Source: an uncultured SAR86 cluster bacterium (GTDB lineage: Bacteria; Pseudomonadota; Gammaproteobacteria; Magnimaribacterales; AG-339-G14). From it: DNA of 64,000 nt. The DNA lies in assembly GCA_902596665.1 (NCBI GenBank), contig CACJUN010000001.1:477083-541082 (forward strand), in the 5' to 3' direction. The notes beneath the pieces are model-generated. The model ran no database searches. It was not told the origin of the DNA and saw nothing but the letters and a program-made list of their open reading frames with translations. The translations under genes and the position numbers were made by a program. Shown one piece after another: positions 17,655 to 26,659 of the stretch. How positions within the stretch are numbered: position 1 is the stretch's first letter; each line of letters starts with the position of its first letter.

Positions 17655-18953
17655 ATGATCACTTTCAAAAGGTATTTAAATCGCAACGTTTACTATTTAT
17701 TTTTAATAATTTATGCGGTATCACTGCCTTTAAAATCAAATGAAGATTTTTATGAAATTTATAAATATCTTCATCAAAATCCTGAATTATCTCTGCAAGA
17801 ATTTGAGACGACTAAATACCTCGAAGATTTATTAGAAGAATATGGATATGAGATTATCACTAATATTGGAGGAAATGGTTTTGCAGCTATCCTCAAAAAT
17901 GGAGGAAACAAGACAGTCTTATTTCGAGCAGACATGGATGCTCTTCCAATAAAAGAAGAGACAGGAATTTCTTTTGAAAGCGTCAAAACTACTAAACAGA
18001 ATGGAATGGACGTGCCAATAATGCATGCTTGTGGGCATGATATTCACATGACGTCTTTAATTGGAACTGCAGAATACTTTTCAAAAAATAAAGATTCATG
18101 GAAAGGGACTATTGTTTTTATTTTGCAACCAGCTGAAGAAATTGGTTTTGGTGCAAGACAAATGATAAATGCAGGATTGTTTAAAAAAATACCTTATCCA
18201 GATATAAATTTAGCCCTTCATGTTTCAGCTCAAACTCAATCTGGAACGGTCCATATAACTCCAGGCTTCGCAATGGCGAATGTTGATTCAGTCGATGTTA
18301 CTTTTTATGGAGAAGGTGGGCACGGAGCTTATCCTCATTTAACTAAAGATCCCATCGTAATGAGCTCTCAATTTATTACAACTGTTCAAACAATTATTAG
18401 CAGAAATTTAAGTCCTATTAATGCAGGGGTTGTGACTGTTGGTTCCATTCATGGAGGAACCAAACATAACATAATCCCAAATCATGTTGATCTTCAGATC
18501 ACCGTGAGATCTTATAGTGACGAGGACAGAGAGCTTATAATCTCTAGAATTAAAAAAATCGCTGAATCAATTGCAATTCAAAATGATTTGCCAAAAAATC
18601 TCTATCCAATCGTTAAGCTCAGAGACGAATACACTCCTGCCGTATTTAATAATCCAGACTTAGCTATGCGCGCCAAAGAAATTCTTTCAAAAGAGTTAGG
18701 AAAGGATAAAGTGTTTGATGGTCCTCAAGTCATGGGGGGAGAAGACTTTGGTCAATTTGGAAGAGTAGAGCCAAAAATACCTTCCCTACTGTTTTGGATT
18801 GGCGCTGTATCACAAAAGGATTACAAAGAATTTTTGAATAATTCTAAAAAATTACCGTCTCTTCATTCGAGTAAGTTTTTACCCGACTATGAAAAAACAA
18901 TTGATACTGGCATTTCAAGTTCAATTGCGTTAATTGAGGCTCACCTAAAGTAA
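17655..18953 (+). CDS. M20-family amidohydrolase (secreted)
   Basis: 432 aa. An N-terminal hydrophobic signal (VYYLFLIIYAVSLPLKS) predicts export. The M20 peptidase/aminoacylase core follows: LHQNPELSLQEFET, FRADMDALPI, the metal-binding MHACGHDIHM, QPAEEIGFGARQM and the dimerisation domain with GEGGHGAYPH; GGEDFGQF carries the last ligands. Such enzymes hydrolyse N-acyl amino acids, hippurate-type amides or small peptides; the substrate is unknown. Its 3' end overlaps recR by 9 nt in convergent orientation. Confidence 0.9.
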   Translation: MITFKRYLNRNVYYLFLIIYAVSLPLKSNEDFYEIYKYLHQNPELSLQEFETTKYLEDLLEEYGYEIITNIGGNGFAAILKNGGNKTVLFRADMDALPIKEETGISFESVKTTKQNGMDVPIMHACGHDIHMTSLIGTAEYFSKNKDSWKGTIVFILQPAEEIGFGARQMINAGLFKKIPYPDINLALHVSAQTQSGTVHITPGFAMANVDSVDVTFYGEGGHGAYPHLTKDPIVMSSQFITTVQTIISRNLSPINAGVVTVGSIHGGTKHNIIPNHVDLQITVRSYSDEDRELIISRIKKIAESIAIQNDLPKNLYPIVKLRDEYTPAVFNNPDLAMRAKEILSKELGKDKVFDGPQVMGGEDFGQFGRVEPKIPSLLFWIGAVSQKDYKEFLNNSKKLPSLHSSKFLPDYEKTIDTGISSSIALIEAHLK

Positions 18954-19544
18954 TTTTTGCCTGCTATCAAACGCATGCCTAAGGGTATTAGAGTCCACAT
19001 AGTTCAGATCTCCTCCAAGAGGCACACCTTGAGCAAGTTTAGTAATGTTTAGAGAATCTGATGAACATTTCTCAAGAATGTATTGAGCTGTTGCCTCACC
19101 TTCTAAGGAAGAATTAAAAGCTAAAATAAGTTCTTTAATTTCACCACTCAGAGCTTTTGAATTCAGCTCAGATAGACCTATTTCGTTTGGACCCCTGCCT
19201 TCAATTGGAGAAAGATATCCACCCAATACAAAATAGATTCCCTTAAATCCGCCCAGTTCTTCTATTTGAACAACTTGAGAGGTATTTTCTACAACACATA
19301 CTTGTGTATTATCTCTGCTTGAATCATTACAAATTGAACATATCTGATCTTCTGACAAAACCCTGCAGTTTTGACATGTGCCGATTAGATCTATTGCTCT
19401 GGATAGATTGTTAGCAAGATTTTTAGCATCGGCTTCATCGCCTCCTAATAAACTCATAGCCATTCGTTTTGCAGTTTTTGGTCCAACACCAGGCAGAACT
19501 TGCAAAGATTTAATCAGATCTGAGAGTAATGGACTAAATTTCAT
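18945..19544 (-). CDS. recR: Recombination protein RecR
   Basis: 199 aa, standard length. N-terminal helix-hairpin-helix (LQVLPGVGPKTAKRMAMSLL), a C4 zinc finger (CQNCRVLSEDQICSIC), a Toprim domain (VCVVENTSQVVQIEE) and the C-terminal Walker-like LAQGVPLGGDLNYVDSNTLRHAF are all visible. RecR with RecO/RecF loads RecA at gaps. It begins one base after the dnaX stop. The ybaB/ebfC gene usually found between dnaX and recR is absent here. Confidence 0.97.
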   Translation of the reverse strand: MKFSPLLSDLIKSLQVLPGVGPKTAKRMAMSLLGGDEADAKNLANNLSRAIDLIGTCQNCRVLSEDQICSICNDSSRDNTQVCVVENTSQVVQIEELGGFKGIYFVLGGYLSPIEGRGPNEIGLSELNSKALSGEIKELILAFNSSLEGEATAQYILEKCSSDSLNITKLAQGVPLGGDLNYVDSNTLRHAFDSRQKLL

Positions 19545-21005
19545 CTATATCTTTGAAACTTTTTTAATTTTTCCATCAAATTTTTCAAGCATTTCGTTCA
19601 GCGAAGAGTCTTTTTTAAGGTCGTCTTCTGCTTGCTTTGATTCTTTTTGAGACCTTATCTTTTCAAATTCAAAAGGAGTTTCTGTTAAATCAGATGGTTT
19701 GAAGCTAACTTTCAATTTCTTTTTAAGCAGAATTGATAATGCATCCTCAACTTCTTTTATCTGATTTTCCGTAATTATGTTCAACCTCTCTTGGTTAATG
19801 CCAAAGTGCATCTCCGAGTCATGATACTCAATCATCGATGCATGGGACATAAATTGGGCAGTTAATTTAGTCAAATCAAGATTTGAGAAATCTTCGGGCC
19901 AACTAAAATCAGTCTCGTCTTTGTTAGTGTTTAGAGATTTTTTTTTTGAGCTTTCTGGAAGGAAAGCAATCATTTTCAAAAAAGTCATTGTGAGTAGACT
20001 TTCTGGTTTCGGTGATAACTTAAAATACTCTAAATTTGAGATTCCAAGATCATAAATCAATTGAAGGTTCTGGGGTTCAATAGATAAATCAGATAGATCT
20101 GCTTTTTCGTCAAATTGAGACAATGCAACTTCTTGAATAAGCGATAAAAGATCAATCAATATTTGTTCTGGATCATAAAAATTTATCTTAACCTCCTCGA
20201 TATTTTCAATAAGTTTTTTTGAATCTCTACCTATTATTGATTTAAGAATGGATTGAATAAGCTCTGATGAAGGCAAACCCATTAATTCTTCAACTTTTTT
20301 TTCTGTAATTTTTCCCTCAGAGAATGAGATGACTTTTTCAGAAAGAGTTAATGCATCTCTCATGCTTCCCCTAGCGAGACTGGAGAGTTTTATCAATGAA
20401 TTTTCATCATATTTTATTTTCTCTTCATCAAAAATTAATTGGAGTTGATTCTTTATATTGTCTACTTTCATAGCAGAAAGATTAAACTGAACGCATCTTG
20501 AAAGAACAGTAGGCGGAACTTTATCTATTTCTGTAGTAGCAAAAAGAAAAACTACATGCTCCGGGGGCTCCTCTAGTGTTTTTAAAAGTGAATTAAAACT
20601 TTCCTTAGAAAGCATATGTATTTCATCAAGCAGGTAAATTTTAAAAGGAGAAGATGTTGGTAAGTAAGGAACAGAATCCAATAATTCTTTAGTTTCTTCG
20701 ACTCCTCTTCTAGATGCTGCATCAACTTCTTGAAAATCTATAGCACTTCCATTTTCAATGGATAAACATGAATCGCATTTCCTGCATGGCTGAGATTTCT
20801 TTTTTGAATTAGAGCAATTTATAGCTTTTGCCAAAATTCTTGCAAGAGTTGTTTTGCCAGTTCCTCTAGTTCCAGAGAATATAAAAGCATGAGGAAGTTT
20901 TTCCAAATCCAATGCACCTTTTAAGGCTTTCACTACATAATCTTGGCCTACTACCTCGTCAAAAGTGTTGGGACGCCATTTTCTTGCGAGAACTTGATAG
21001 GTCAT
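19545..21005 (-). CDS. dnaX: DNA polymerase III subunit gamma/tau (short)
   Basis: 486 aa clamp-loader ATPase. The start MTYQVLARKWRPNTFDEVVGQ is canonical. Walker A GTRGTGKTTLARILAKAINC, the zinc module CRKCDSCLSIENG, Walker B LLDEIHMLS and the sensor region VLSRCVQFNL are intact, giving AAA+ domains I-III. The remainder (~120 aa) is far shorter than the tau-specific region of E. coli DnaX (643 aa), so the helicase- and alpha-binding domains are reduced or absent. No A-rich frameshift site was noticed. It overlaps recX by one base. Confidence 0.95.
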   Translation of the reverse strand: MTYQVLARKWRPNTFDEVVGQDYVVKALKGALDLEKLPHAFIFSGTRGTGKTTLARILAKAINCSNSKKKSQPCRKCDSCLSIENGSAIDFQEVDAASRRGVEETKELLDSVPYLPTSSPFKIYLLDEIHMLSKESFNSLLKTLEEPPEHVVFLFATTEIDKVPPTVLSRCVQFNLSAMKVDNIKNQLQLIFDEEKIKYDENSLIKLSSLARGSMRDALTLSEKVISFSEGKITEKKVEELMGLPSSELIQSILKSIIGRDSKKLIENIEEVKINFYDPEQILIDLLSLIQEVALSQFDEKADLSDLSIEPQNLQLIYDLGISNLEYFKLSPKPESLLTMTFLKMIAFLPESSKKKSLNTNKDETDFSWPEDFSNLDLTKLTAQFMSHASMIEYHDSEMHFGINQERLNIITENQIKEVEDALSILLKKKLKVSFKPSDLTETPFEFEKIRSQKESKQAEDDLKKDSSLNEMLEKFDGKIKKVSKI

Positions 21006-21460
21006 TAATAACCTATCACTTGTCTGTAAGAAAGATCAAAATCAAAACCTCTTCTTTGCAAAAAGTTTATTGCCTTTGCCTTTGTTTTTTCTTCTTCAAA
21101 GTTATATTTTGTCTTTGGAAATTTTTTTAGAAGCAAGTCGTTTATTTCTTTTTCCCAATTAATTTCAAGTTCAGAAAATTTTTTATCTAGAAAATTATTT
21201 GAAATTCCTTTTTGAGCTAGCTCCATTTTAATTTTTATGGGTCCATAACCAGCTTGAGTTTTACTTCTTATGTATGCCTCTGAAAACCTTTCATCTGATT
21301 GGAGTCCTTCGTTAGCTAATCTATCAATTTCTTGATTAAGTAATTCCAAATCATTAACCCTTTTAAAAAGCTTATTAAAAAGTTCTTTTTTTGAATGCTC
21401 TCTCCGAGATAAAAAATCCATTAATTTTTTTCTGATTAAATTGTCTTCAATATTATTCAA
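21005..21460 (-). CDS. recX: RecX-family regulatory protein
   Basis: 151 aa. The three-helix repeats of RecX are visible: IRKKLMDFLSRREHSKKELFNKL, then SDERFSEAYIRSKTQAGYGPIKIKMELAQKGI, then KAINFLQRRGFDFDLSYRQVI. RecX modulates RecA filaments. It is not next to recA here but sits between a serine hydrolase gene and dnaX. The start is TTG in a TTGA overlap with the upstream stop codon; the next Met is 13 codons downstream and would cut the first helix. Confidence 0.88.
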   Translation of the reverse strand: MNNIEDNLIRKKLMDFLSRREHSKKELFNKLFKRVNDLELLNQEIDRLANEGLQSDERFSEAYIRSKTQAGYGPIKIKMELAQKGISNNFLDKKFSELEINWEKEINDLLLKKFPKTKYNFEEEKTKAKAINFLQRRGFDFDLSYRQVIGY

Positions 21461-22776
21461 TTTTTAGAGGAGTATGTAAGCCTATCGAGATCTGCTCTTA
21501 AATCTACTGGATGTCCGAGAACTTGCGTCATGTGAACTAAAACAATATCTTCTACTGGATCGGCCCAAAAAATTGTAGACGCAGCTCCTCCCCAGCTTAA
21601 ACTTCCTTCAGATTGATAAAATTGACTAAAAGCAGGGTTAGTTATTTTTGCCATACATATAGCCTGACCCATTCCAAGACTAACAACACCCAATAAACCA
21701 AAATTTTCCATATAGCTTTCTGATAACATTGAAAAAGCCTCTTCGCTCAGAATAGTCTTTCCTCCAAAAGAACCTCTATCATTTAGCATCTGACCAAATT
21801 TTAAATAATCTTCAGCTGTTGAAATAAGACCGGAACCACCATCTTCAACTTTGTTCATTTTTAGATAAGGACTTTCTTCATATGAATCCATTAAGATTAA
21901 ATCGTCAGGAAAAATTTCATCGTTGAATTCTCTTTGAATATCTCCAACACTGGCACCCTTATGTGTGTACATGCTAGTGAATCTATTGATTTCTGACTCA
22001 GGTACAGCAAATGAAGTATCTTTCATGCCTAAAGGATCAAATATGTTCTCTTGCATAAAGTTTCCAAAAGTCATGCCTGATACTTTTTCTATGATGCATC
22101 CAAGCAAATCCATGCCAACACCATAGGTCCATTTCTCGCCGGGTTGATGGACTAAAGGAGCTGAAGCAAGTTCTTGTGCAAATTCACATATATTTGAAAA
22201 TGGTTTTCCTGGCGGAATTGAAAAATCTGTTTGATCGGCAGTCACTTCAAGATCTAAATAATAGTAAGGATGCAGATTCTTTTCTTCGTATATATCATTA
22301 GCAATGGTTTCAGTAGGAAGCCATGCATAAATTAGTCCTGAAGTATGAGTGGCTGCATCCAAGACTGTGACTGGCCTATCTAGATTAAAAAAGTCTCCAG
22401 CCTCGTTAACTACTTTTGTATTTTTAAACTCAGGAATAAATTTAGAAATAGGATCGCTTAATTTTATGAGACCTCGATCAACCAAAATCATCAAAGCTAC
22501 TCCTGTGATTGGTTTAGACATCGAATAAATTCTAAATAAAGCATCTTCCTTCATAGGAATTTTTTTATCGATGTCTTTGTAGCCATTTACAACTTTTAAT
22601 ATAGGTTTTCCATCTTTAGTGATGATTGTCACAAACCCAGGAAATTGTTTTTCCTCTACTAGATCATCCAACATCGCTGTGATCCTTTGCAAACGCTCAT
22701 CGCTGAAACTAGAGGCGGATAAAAAATTAATAGAAAAGATCAAGAAAAGAAAAATGTTTAGGCGCTGAAAATTCAT
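21457..22776 (-). CDS. Secreted serine hydrolase, class C beta-lactamase/EstB-like
   Basis: About 439 aa from MNFQRLNIF, which supplies a signal peptide (LFLIFSINFLSASS); the ORF-track start 23 codons upstream reads through the stop of the neighbouring gene. The beta-lactamase-fold nucleophile motif is YSMSKPITG (SxxK) and the second motif is KWTYGVGMDLLG, where Tyr is followed by GVG rather than SN, as in EstB-type esterases. It probably hydrolyses esters rather than beta-lactams (inference). It starts 4 nt after the upstream lipoprotein gene and overlaps recX by TTGA. Confidence 0.87.
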   Translation of the reverse strand: MNFQRLNIFLFLIFSINFLSASSFSDERLQRITAMLDDLVEEKQFPGFVTIITKDGKPILKVVNGYKDIDKKIPMKEDALFRIYSMSKPITGVALMILVDRGLIKLSDPISKFIPEFKNTKVVNEAGDFFNLDRPVTVLDAATHTSGLIYAWLPTETIANDIYEEKNLHPYYYLDLEVTADQTDFSIPPGKPFSNICEFAQELASAPLVHQPGEKWTYGVGMDLLGCIIEKVSGMTFGNFMQENIFDPLGMKDTSFAVPESEINRFTSMYTHKGASVGDIQREFNDEIFPDDLILMDSYEESPYLKMNKVEDGGSGLISTAEDYLKFGQMLNDRGSFGGKTILSEEAFSMLSESYMENFGLLGVVSLGMGQAICMAKITNPAFSQFYQSEGSLSWGGAASTIFWADPVEDIVLVHMTQVLGHPVDLRADLDRLTYSSKN

Positions 22777-22780
22777 TAAA

Positions 22781-23461
22781 TTACCAATTATTAAAAAGAT
22801 TAAATGTTTCATATGAATAATATTCTTTAAAATTATCCAGTTCAAATAAATTACAGATTGAATTTAGCTCAAATTTTTCATCAATATAATCATAAGAATG
22901 ATTATCTTTTAATTCTGTTTTGAGCAGAAAGTCATACTCCTCAGAAGTAATTTTAGGTTTAAGTAAACTTATGTCTGTTCTTGTTAAAGGTATTGAAGTA
23001 TTTCTACAGAAAATAAAATATGTAAAAAAAGGATTGGTTAATTTACTATGCTCTCTATCTTTCTCAGAACCATATTCAAGATAATCAAAACAATCAAAAG
23101 TATTAGATCCTTCAAAAATAAAAAGATCATGTAAATTGAAATCAATGTCAGTTTTGTCATTAACCTCAATAGTTGATTCAATTAAAAAATCATAACTTCC
23201 TACATCAAACTCGGGCTTAAGATAATTTATGGAAATTTTTTGATTATTCTTTCTTTGATTAAAAATCAGTTCAAAATCCTTTATAAATTTAAATAAATCC
23301 AAAGTATCCATTTCATCATTTAAGTTACACCATGAATATTTAAATTGAGTTGAATACACCTCGGAATTATTTTCAATCGAACAAGAAGAAGAAAATAAAA
23401 AAATAATTAACAAAATTCTTTCGAAAAATTTTCGAGAAGATTTATTACTTTTAATGATCAT
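22781..23461 (-). CDS. Hypothetical lipoprotein
   Basis: 226 aa that I do not recognise. The N-terminus ends in LIIFLFSSSC, a lipobox-like cleavage site, predicting a lipid-anchored envelope protein. The mature part is rich in Asn, Asp, Phe and Tyr and has a few cysteines (for example FDCFDYLEYG, FFTYFIFCRN), with no known catalytic motif. It is followed 4 nt later by the serine hydrolase, so the two are likely co-transcribed. It diverges from yqgE. Confidence 0.7.
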   Translation of the reverse strand: MIIKSNKSSRKFFERILLIIFLFSSSCSIENNSEVYSTQFKYSWCNLNDEMDTLDLFKFIKDFELIFNQRKNNQKISINYLKPEFDVGSYDFLIESTIEVNDKTDIDFNLHDLFIFEGSNTFDCFDYLEYGSEKDREHSKLTNPFFTYFIFCRNTSIPLTRTDISLLKPKITSEEYDFLLKTELKDNHSYDYIDEKFELNSICNLFELDNFKEYYSYETFNLFNNW

Positions 23462-23477
23462 TGTCAGTTCGATAACT

Positions 23478-23507
23478 TGTGATTATGAGTTTTGGCTCCA
23501 TTATACT
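23478..23507 (+). promoter_or_regulatory. Putative promoter for yqgE
   Basis: TTGTGA, an 18-nt spacer and TATACT (23502-23507) precede yqgE. The same bases read TATAAT on the minus strand, which could serve the divergent lipoprotein gene. A second candidate, GATAAT, ends 6 nt before the yqgE ATG. Confidence 0.4.
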
Positions 23508-23528
23508 TAATGCAAAGATAATATATTC

Positions 23529-24080
23529 ATGAGCGACTCTTTAAAAAATAAATTTCTTTTTTATTCTCCTACAGAATACGAAGAAAAGGATTACTTTGCT
23601 AATGCCTTAATCTATGTGTGTGAAAATAATGATGAAGGTTCATTGGGGTTGATCGTAAATAGATCTATAGATGTTCAAATGGTTGATAATTTTTTAGATG
23701 TCAAAGAAAAGAAACATCTTAATCAGAAAATAGCTTTAGGTGGGCCAGTAGAGTCCACTTCTATCTTTGTTCTGCACACGATAGATAAAGTTAATAAGCC
23801 TGATGTTCGGATAACAAATGAGATAGGTTTTTCATCAAATAAACAGGTGATAGAAAATATCCTTAAGGGTAAGTTTCCGGATAAATTTATAGTTTCTTTT
23901 GGATACACTGGATGGGGTCCAAATCAGCTAGAAAATGAAATAGCACAGAATGCATGGGAAATAACTGATGCCCATCAAGAAATTCTTTTTGATACTCCGA
24001 ATAATTTAAAAATTAATAAATTAACTGAAGTTAGTGGTTTTGATCCTAGAATAATTAATCAAACTCAAGGTAGTTCATGA
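23529..24080 (+). CDS. YqgE/AlgH-family protein (UPF0301)
   Basis: 183 aa, normal length. Family landmarks: FANALIYVCENNDEGSLGLIVNR near the start, IALGGPVESTSIFVLH in the middle, and SFGYTGWGPNQLENEIAQNAWEI near the end. Biochemical role unknown; AlgH influences alginate regulation in Pseudomonas. It overlaps the downstream DsbD-like gene by ATGA, giving an operon with two redox proteins rather than the common yqgE-yqgF pair. Confidence 0.93.
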   Translation: MSDSLKNKFLFYSPTEYEEKDYFANALIYVCENNDEGSLGLIVNRSIDVQMVDNFLDVKEKKHLNQKIALGGPVESTSIFVLHTIDKVNKPDVRITNEIGFSSNKQVIENILKGKFPDKFIVSFGYTGWGPNQLENEIAQNAWEITDAHQEILFDTPNNLKINKLTEVSGFDPRIINQTQGSS

Positions 24081-26080
24081 AATTTAAATTTTTTATTCTA
24101 ATTTCGCTTTTCTTCAGTTTGCATACTCAGGCAACGCTTTCCATAAATGACAGTCATTCAAAACTAAATTTCTACCCTGAGAGTAATGAAATTAATGCCA
24201 ATTCAGAAAACATTTTAACTATAGAAATTAGTATGGATAAGGGTTGGCATACTTATTGGATCAATCCTGGGGACTCAGGTGATCCTGCTGAGTTTGAATG
24301 GGAACTTCCTGAAGGATTTCAAATGAGTGGACCGATCTGGCCAAGTCCGGACAAAATTCCTTTCCCGCCTTTAATGACCTATGGCTTTGATGATCAAGTA
24401 ATATTGCCTTTTATTCTTAAAACTCCAAAAATCATTCCCAAACAATTCGAAATAGGTTTAAAAGCAAATTGGCTTGTTTGTAAAGAAATATGCATACCTC
24501 AATCTGGATCAGGGAAAATCAAATTCCCCTATCAAAATGTAAATTCTCTGAGCAACGATCAATTAAAAGAAATTAAAACGCGAACCGTCCAAAAGATAAA
24601 CCTTAAAAACTTTAAAGTTATTTCCGATAAGAACTTTGAGACATTCAATTTATCTTTTGACTATCCATCAAATATTTATGAGTCTTATTTTTTTCCTTAT
24701 GAGTATGGATTTATAAATTATGCTGAACCACAAAATTTATCGAAAATTATTAATTCTTATAATTTGGAAATTCAGAAAGCTATTGATAACAAAGAACTTA
24801 GTTTGTTATCCGGCGTTTTAAGTATTAAGACTCAAGATGGTGTTTTTAATTATGAAATCAAAGGCAATAGCAAAGTCCTTTTTCAAGAAAGTAACATTAA
24901 TGAAATCTCTTTTTTTACAGCTCTATTGTTTGCATTAATCGGTGGGCTTATTCTGAATTTGATGCCTTGCGTCTTTCCTGTGCTATCTCTAAAGATATTT
25001 AACTTTATTGAAAAGTCTGATTCCCCGAAAGAAGTTAAAGCTCATGGATTAATCTTTGCTTCCGGAGCAATACTCACATTTTTATTAATTTGTAGCCTAA
25101 TTTTATTATTCAAATATTTTGGAGTTCAGGTTGGCTGGGGATTTCAACTGCAATCGCCTATTTTTCTTACCTTGTTAATTTTCTTATTTATTTTTTTATC
25201 TGGTTTTTTTATTTCTTCTCTAAATCTTAATTTAGCTTTTTCTGGTAATGCAGTTTCAGGTTCATCTGGATACTCAGGTAGTTTCTTTACAGGGTTCCTT
25301 GCTGTAATAGTAGCAACTCCTTGCACGGCTCCCTTCATGGGTTCTGCACTTGGTTTAGCGCTGCTTCAACCTAGTTATCAAACTTATCCAATTTTTTTGT
25401 CTTTAGCGTTAGGTTTTTGTCTCCCCTATCTTGTTCTTAGTTTTAATCCTAGATTAATTTCATTTTTACCAAAACCAGGGCCTTGGATGGAAAATTTGAA
25501 ACAATTTATGGCTTTCCCAATGGGATTGACGGCTATTTGGTTGTTCTGGATATTGTCAGCTCAGCTTAATAGATTTGACCTATCTCTAGTTTTAGTTGGA
25601 TCTTTAGTCACAATCTTCATAGTTTGGCTTTCCAATCTAAAAAGATCAGAAAGACATCTTCTAAATTATGTAAAAAATTTACTAATTATTTTATCGATCA
25701 TTTCATTAACTTTTTTTGTTCCTATGAGTTCAAGTTCTGAGGAAAGCTCAAAAGTTGAAACAATAATTGATACGAATGATTTTGAATTTCAGAATCCTAC
25801 TTTTGTAAATTTTACAGCTGACTGGTGTATTACTTGTAAAGTGAATGAGGCCCGAGTATTAAAATCTTCCACTGTTTTAGAATATTTAGATACAAATAAA
25901 ATTGATTACATTGTCTACGATTGGACTGAAAGAAATGAAAATATTTCAGCTGTTCTTGAAAGTTACGGCAGAAGCGGCGTTCCTTTGTATTTATTATTTA
26001 AAGGCGATGGAACTGATGCCATAATACTTCCAGAAATTCTTACAGAAACTATGGTTTTAAATGCTTTGAGAAAATTATGA
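24077..26080 (+). CDS. DsbD/ScsB-like thiol:disulfide reductase
   Basis: 667 aa, three parts. A signal peptide and periplasmic beta domain (GWHTYWINPGDSGDP; Cys pair in CKEICIP) precede about eight membrane helices containing NLMPCVFPVLSLK and VATPCTAPFMGSALG, which carry the two intramembrane cysteines. The C-terminal thioredoxin domain has TADWCITCKVNE. All three Cys pairs needed to pass electrons from cytosolic thioredoxin to the periplasm are present. The opening periplasmic domain is of the ScsB type rather than classical E. coli DsbD. It overlaps both neighbours by 4 nt; likely clients include the redoxin, TlpA-like protein, CcmG and MsrAB (inference). Confidence 0.92.
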   Translation: MKFKFFILISLFFSLHTQATLSINDSHSKLNFYPESNEINANSENILTIEISMDKGWHTYWINPGDSGDPAEFEWELPEGFQMSGPIWPSPDKIPFPPLMTYGFDDQVILPFILKTPKIIPKQFEIGLKANWLVCKEICIPQSGSGKIKFPYQNVNSLSNDQLKEIKTRTVQKINLKNFKVISDKNFETFNLSFDYPSNIYESYFFPYEYGFINYAEPQNLSKIINSYNLEIQKAIDNKELSLLSGVLSIKTQDGVFNYEIKGNSKVLFQESNINEISFFTALLFALIGGLILNLMPCVFPVLSLKIFNFIEKSDSPKEVKAHGLIFASGAILTFLLICSLILLFKYFGVQVGWGFQLQSPIFLTLLIFLFIFLSGFFISSLNLNLAFSGNAVSGSSGYSGSFFTGFLAVIVATPCTAPFMGSALGLALLQPSYQTYPIFLSLALGFCLPYLVLSFNPRLISFLPKPGPWMENLKQFMAFPMGLTAIWLFWILSAQLNRFDLSLVLVGSLVTIFIVWLSNLKRSERHLLNYVKNLLIILSIISLTFFVPMSSSSEESSKVETIIDTNDFEFQNPTFVNFTADWCITCKVNEARVLKSSTVLEYLDTNKIDYIVYDWTERNENISAVLESYGRSGVPLYLLFKGDGTDAIILPEILTETMVLNALRKL

Positions 26081-26658
26081 AAAAACTTATCATCCTGCTC
26101 TTTCTTGTATCTTTAAATGTTTCAGCTTTTAATATCAATGATATAAATTTTATAAATTCAGAGGGAAAAGAGGTTGATCTTTCTCAAATAGACTCTGAAA
26201 TCATTTTTGAATGGTCAAATCTAGAATGCCCCTACGTCAAAAGACATTACGGATCAAATAACATGCAAACTACTCAAAAGTTTGCCAAAAGTAAAAACGT
26301 GATTTGGATTACAGTGATTTCGTCTGCTGAAGGTAAACAAGGATATATTCAACCAAACGATGCAGTGAATACTTTTGCATCTTTTGGAAGTTTTCCTGAT
26401 CATATTTTAGTTGATGAGAATGGTGACTTAGGTAAAAAATTTAATGCAAAAACCACGCCTCATATTTTCATTGCTGATAAAAATAAAAATATTGTTTATC
26501 AAGGTGCGATTGATGATGCTGGAGGTTCAAGGTTTTGGACAACGGACTTAAATCAATCTACTAATTTTGTAAAAAAAGTTATAAATGATATTAAGTCGAA
26601 CAAACCCCTGTCTGTTTCAAAAACGAGACCTTACGGTTGTTCAGTCAAATACGGATAA
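26077..26658 (+). CDS. Secreted thioredoxin-fold (redoxin-like) protein
   Basis: 193 aa with signal peptide (KKLIILLFLVSLNVSAF). Thioredoxin-like fold with a single active-site-type cysteine, WSNLECPYVKRHYG, followed by WITVISSAEGKQGYI, the cis-Pro TTPHIFI and a C-terminal RPYGCSVKYG. It resembles the AhpC/TSA-related thioredoxin-family proteins with a CPxVKxHY signature; function uncertain (periplasmic peroxidase or thiol carrier). It overlaps the DsbD-like gene by ATGA, suggesting it receives electrons from it. The convergent HNH gene ends one base away, leaving no room for a terminator. Confidence 0.85.
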   Translation: MKKLIILLFLVSLNVSAFNINDINFINSEGKEVDLSQIDSEIIFEWSNLECPYVKRHYGSNNMQTTQKFAKSKNVIWITVISSAEGKQGYIQPNDAVNTFASFGSFPDHILVDENGDLGKKFNAKTTPHIFIADKNKNIVYQGAIDDAGGSRFWTTDLNQSTNFVKKVINDIKSNKPLSVSKTRPYGCSVKYG

Positions 26659-26659
26659 T

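Noticed and set aside
20200-20300. Programmed frameshift in dnaX
   Set aside because: No A6G-type slippery site with a following hairpin was found; the single ORF is simply short.
21457-22776. Serine hydrolase as an antibiotic-resistance beta-lactamase
   Set aside because: The second motif is YGVG rather than YxN, and the sequence fits EstB-like esterases.
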